Shown here piece after piece: positions 5,083 to 6,969 of a stretch of 6,969 nucleotides of DNA. The notes below the pieces were generated by a model. The model did not search any database. It had not been told where the DNA came from and was given only the letters and a program-made list of their open reading frames with translations. The position numbers and the translations under genes are program-made. The DNA comes from JBGPBY01 sp041481485 (GTDB lineage Bacteria; Acidobacteriota; Terriglobia; 20CM-2-55-15). Where the stretch lies: the NCBI GenBank assembly GCA_041481485.1, contig JBGPBY010000397.1, positions 1 to 6,969 of the forward strand. Reading direction: 5' to 3'. Each line of letters begins with the position of its first letter. Position 1 is the stretch's first letter.

Positions 5083-6849
5083 ATGTATCGACGACAAGTG
5101 TTCACGCTCTCCGTTTCAATGGCTTTGGCGGCGGCTTGCTGCATTGCATTTCGGGCCGCGCCTCAGATTCCATCAGGCGGCAGCCTTGCCACAATCCGCA
5201 CCCGATTGGAGCAGGTTGAAAACAGTCTTCACAAAGCGGAAGCGATTCGCGACATCAAACGGCTCCAGTATAGCTATGCGCATTACGCGGAGTCCGGGCT
5301 TTGGTTAGACCTCGGCGACCTCTTCGCCGCCAATGGCATCGCGCATTATGCGCAGGGTGACTTCCGTGGTCCGGAAAGCCTGCGAAAGTTCTATCTCCAG
5401 GAGCTTGGCCGTGGGCAGTTGGGCCTGGCGGACGGACGCATCTATCCGCACATCATGATTCAGCCCGTGGTGACCATTGCCGGCGATGGTAAAACCGCCA
5501 AAGGCCGATGGCATGTGATCGCGATGCTGGGCAGCTTTGGGTCATCTGCATCCTGGGCCGGCGTCGTTTATGAAAACCGGTACGTATTTGAGGATGGGGT
5601 TTGGAAGATCAGTGAACTGAGCTACAACTCCCAATACTCCGGACGCTACAGCCCGCCCGGCCTGTCCATCTCGAAGTGGGACCTTCCGTATCATTTCACA
5701 AAGGAATCCGCCGGCGACCCTGCGTCGAACTCCGACTCGTCCGCTCCAGCCAATGGTTCGCTCGCTTCCTCGAACTTCGAGGAATTGCGGCAACGATGGG
5801 CTGAACTCACCCGGCGCGCACAACAACTCCGCGACCAAACAGACGTGCTGAACCTGCAGCACAGCTATGGCTACTACTTCGATCAGAAGATGTGGGAAGC
5901 GGCCGCGAATCTTTTCGCCGGCAATGGGACATTGGAACTGGGCCAGCGTGGCGTATACGCCGGCCGAGACAGGATTCGCCGGGCCTTAAGTGTCATTGGT
6001 GGTGAACGTCTGGGCGACGATGAGGTCAACGATCACTTTCAGCTCGCGACAGTAGTTCACGTCGCTCCAGACGGAAAAACTGCAAAGGCGCGCGGGGTCG
6101 AACTGTCGGTATCCGGAACGAAGGGGAAAGGCGCTCAATGGGAGGAGGGCATTTTCGAGAACAGCTATGTGAAGCAGAATGAAATCTGGAAGATCAATTC
6201 CGTACATTACTATCCGAGAGTGATCACAGACTATGAACTGGGTTGGGCGAAAGACGCAAAGCCCGCCGCAGGACCCAGTACCGTGTTTCCGCCGGACCGT
6301 CCGCCGACGGAAATCTACGCAATCTATCCGAAGATGTACTACCCGCAGTTCCATTACACCAACCCGGTAACCCGTTTGCCTGTTGAGTATCCTCCCGGCG
6401 TCGCGGCAGGTATGGAGAGGCCGGATACGAAGCAGAGTTCTTCAAGTCCGGCTGCCCCACAGCAGAGTCCACCCAGGAATGAGAAGGAGTTCAATGCGCG
6501 GCTAGCCGACCTGGAACGGCAAATCCAGGAGAACATCGCGTATGACGCCGTCGAAAATCTCGTCAGCGCCCACGGCTACTACCTCGACGATTCGGCTCAA
6601 GCGGAAAACTCTCCCGGCATCCATCAAACTGTTCAGCCAGTCATCCACATCGCTTCCGACGGCAAATCCGCAACCATACGAGCGCGGCTGATAAAGGCAG
6701 GCGGAGGAACTGGTGAACTTGTGGGCGGAACTTATGAAGGCCAGGCGATAAACCGTAATGGCATTTGGAGCCTTCAAAGCCTGGCCCTGAAACAGACATG
6801 GACATCTCCGTTCAACCATTGGATGCCGGTCATTGAACGACGGCGTTAG
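5083..6849 (+). CDS. Exported protein with three SnoaL/NTF2-like units
   Basis: The protein has 588 residues. Residues 1-27 look like a signal peptide; AAAC at 16-19 is a weak lipobox, so a lipoprotein is possible. Three related units follow. Unit 1 (about 36-190) opens with a charged helix, then YSYAHYAESGLWLDLGDLF and QPVVTIAGDGKTAKGRW (127-143). Unit 2 (about 233-380) has the matching SYGYYFDQKMWEAAANLF and HVAPDGKTAKARG. Unit 3 (about 467-570) has SAHGYYLD (495-502) and QPVIHIASDGKSATIRAR (518-535), but lacks about 40 residues between them that hold the FAxNG turn and next helix in units 1 and 2. Low-complexity linkers rich in Ser, Ala and Pro (208-230, 392-408, 446-466) separate the units. 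The biochemical role is unknown. The ATG at 5083 has no clear Shine-Dalgarno site; GTG at 5098 is an alternative. It is divergent from a smaller SnoaL-like gene. Confidence 0.88.
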   Translation: MYRRQVFTLSVSMALAAACCIAFRAAPQIPSGGSLATIRTRLEQVENSLHKAEAIRDIKRLQYSYAHYAESGLWLDLGDLFAANGIAHYAQGDFRGPESLRKFYLQELGRGQLGLADGRIYPHIMIQPVVTIAGDGKTAKGRWHVIAMLGSFGSSASWAGVVYENRYVFEDGVWKISELSYNSQYSGRYSPPGLSISKWDLPYHFTKESAGDPASNSDSSAPANGSLASSNFEELRQRWAELTRRAQQLRDQTDVLNLQHSYGYYFDQKMWEAAANLFAGNGTLELGQRGVYAGRDRIRRALSVIGGERLGDDEVNDHFQLATVVHVAPDGKTAKARGVELSVSGTKGKGAQWEEGIFENSYVKQNEIWKINSVHYYPRVITDYELGWAKDAKPAAGPSTVFPPDRPPTEIYAIYPKMYYPQFHYTNPVTRLPVEYPPGVAAGMERPDTKQSSSSPAAPQQSPPRNEKEFNARLADLERQIQENIAYDAVENLVSAHGYYLDDSAQAENSPGIHQTVQPVIHIASDGKSATIRARLIKAGGGTGELVGGTYEGQAINRNGIWSLQSLALKQTWTSPFNHWMPVIERRR

Positions 6850-6873
6850 AACATGGCCGAAGTCGCGTTCCCA

Positions 6874-6887
6874 GCCGCGTTAGCGGC
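6874..6887 (+). terminator. Small GC hairpin after the three-unit SnoaL gene
   Basis: GCCGC (6874-6878) and GCGGC (6883-6887) pair across GTTA, 24 bases past the stop codon. No T-run follows, so it is not a standard intrinsic terminator, but together with the repeat at 6901 it may mark the transcript end. Confidence 0.3.
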
Positions 6888-6900
6888 GGTGAGCGAATGT

Positions 6901-6969
6901 AGGGGCGGTCTATGACCGCCCACAATTGAGAGGCCTGCAATCCTCCGAATTGTGGGCGGTCATAGACCG
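6901..6969. repeat. Palindromic intergenic repeat, copy 2 (cut by window end)
   Basis: Positions 6901-6926 are identical to 1-26. The inverted arms are 6901-6927 and 6948 to the window end, around a 20-base centre (6928-6947). About 5 bases of the right arm are missing because the window stops. The centre shares TGCA(A/T)TCCTC with copy 1 in the same orientation, while the rest of the centre differs, as expected when paired arms are kept and loops drift. It lies 51 bp after the stop of the three-unit SnoaL gene. Both copies therefore sit just beyond the 3' end of an outward-facing gene. Confidence 0.9.

Noticed and set aside
1..6969. Composite transposon flanked by the two terminal repeats
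   Set aside because: No transposase or integrase lies between them, the repeats are short palindromes rather than insertion sequences, and a contig break at repeats explains their terminal position.

Overview
The window looks like part of a bacterial chromosome, probably a metagenomic or draft contig from a Gram-negative, soil-type organism. Four of the six confident genes begin with an apparent export signal. GC content is moderate to fairly high, starts are mostly ATG with good Shine-Dalgarno sites, and the gene set (secreted cupin, secreted SnoaL-like proteins, secreted phosphoesterase) would fit Acidobacteriota or a similar phylum. That placement is an inference: no rRNA or marker gene is present.

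Layout, left to right. Positions 1-74 hold a palindromic repeat that recurs at 6901-6969, so the window is bounded by two copies of one repeat family. Next, on the minus strand, are a secreted two-domain cupin protein (139-1062) and a GNAT acetyltransferase with a second C-terminal domain (1285-2241). They are separated by a perfect 45-bp foldback palindrome (1141-1233) whose arms carry three tandem heptamers each. A gap at 2242-2707 contains only a doubtful minus-strand reading frame (2253-2486). On the plus strand follow a secreted calcineurin-like metallophosphoesterase (2708-4021), a hairpin-rich non-coding stretch (about 4141-4296), and a 54-residue bacterial metallothionein (4357-4521). 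A small exported SnoaL/NTF2-like protein (4535-5041, minus) converges on the metallothionein with a 13-bp gap. It is divergent, with a 41-bp gap, from a large exported protein made of three SnoaL-like units (5083-6849, plus), the third of which has lost about 40 residues. A small hairpin and the second repeat copy close the window.

The genes do not form one obvious pathway. The clearest functional pairing is the two divergent SnoaL-like genes, which are related in fold and share a very small control region. The metallothionein is a cytoplasmic metal-binding protein with its own ribosome-binding site and a possibly structured leader. No known defence system, mobile-element transposase, CRISPR array, tRNA or rRNA was seen. 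The most unusual items are the palindromic elements, the hairpin cluster before the metallothionein, and the internally deleted third SnoaL unit.
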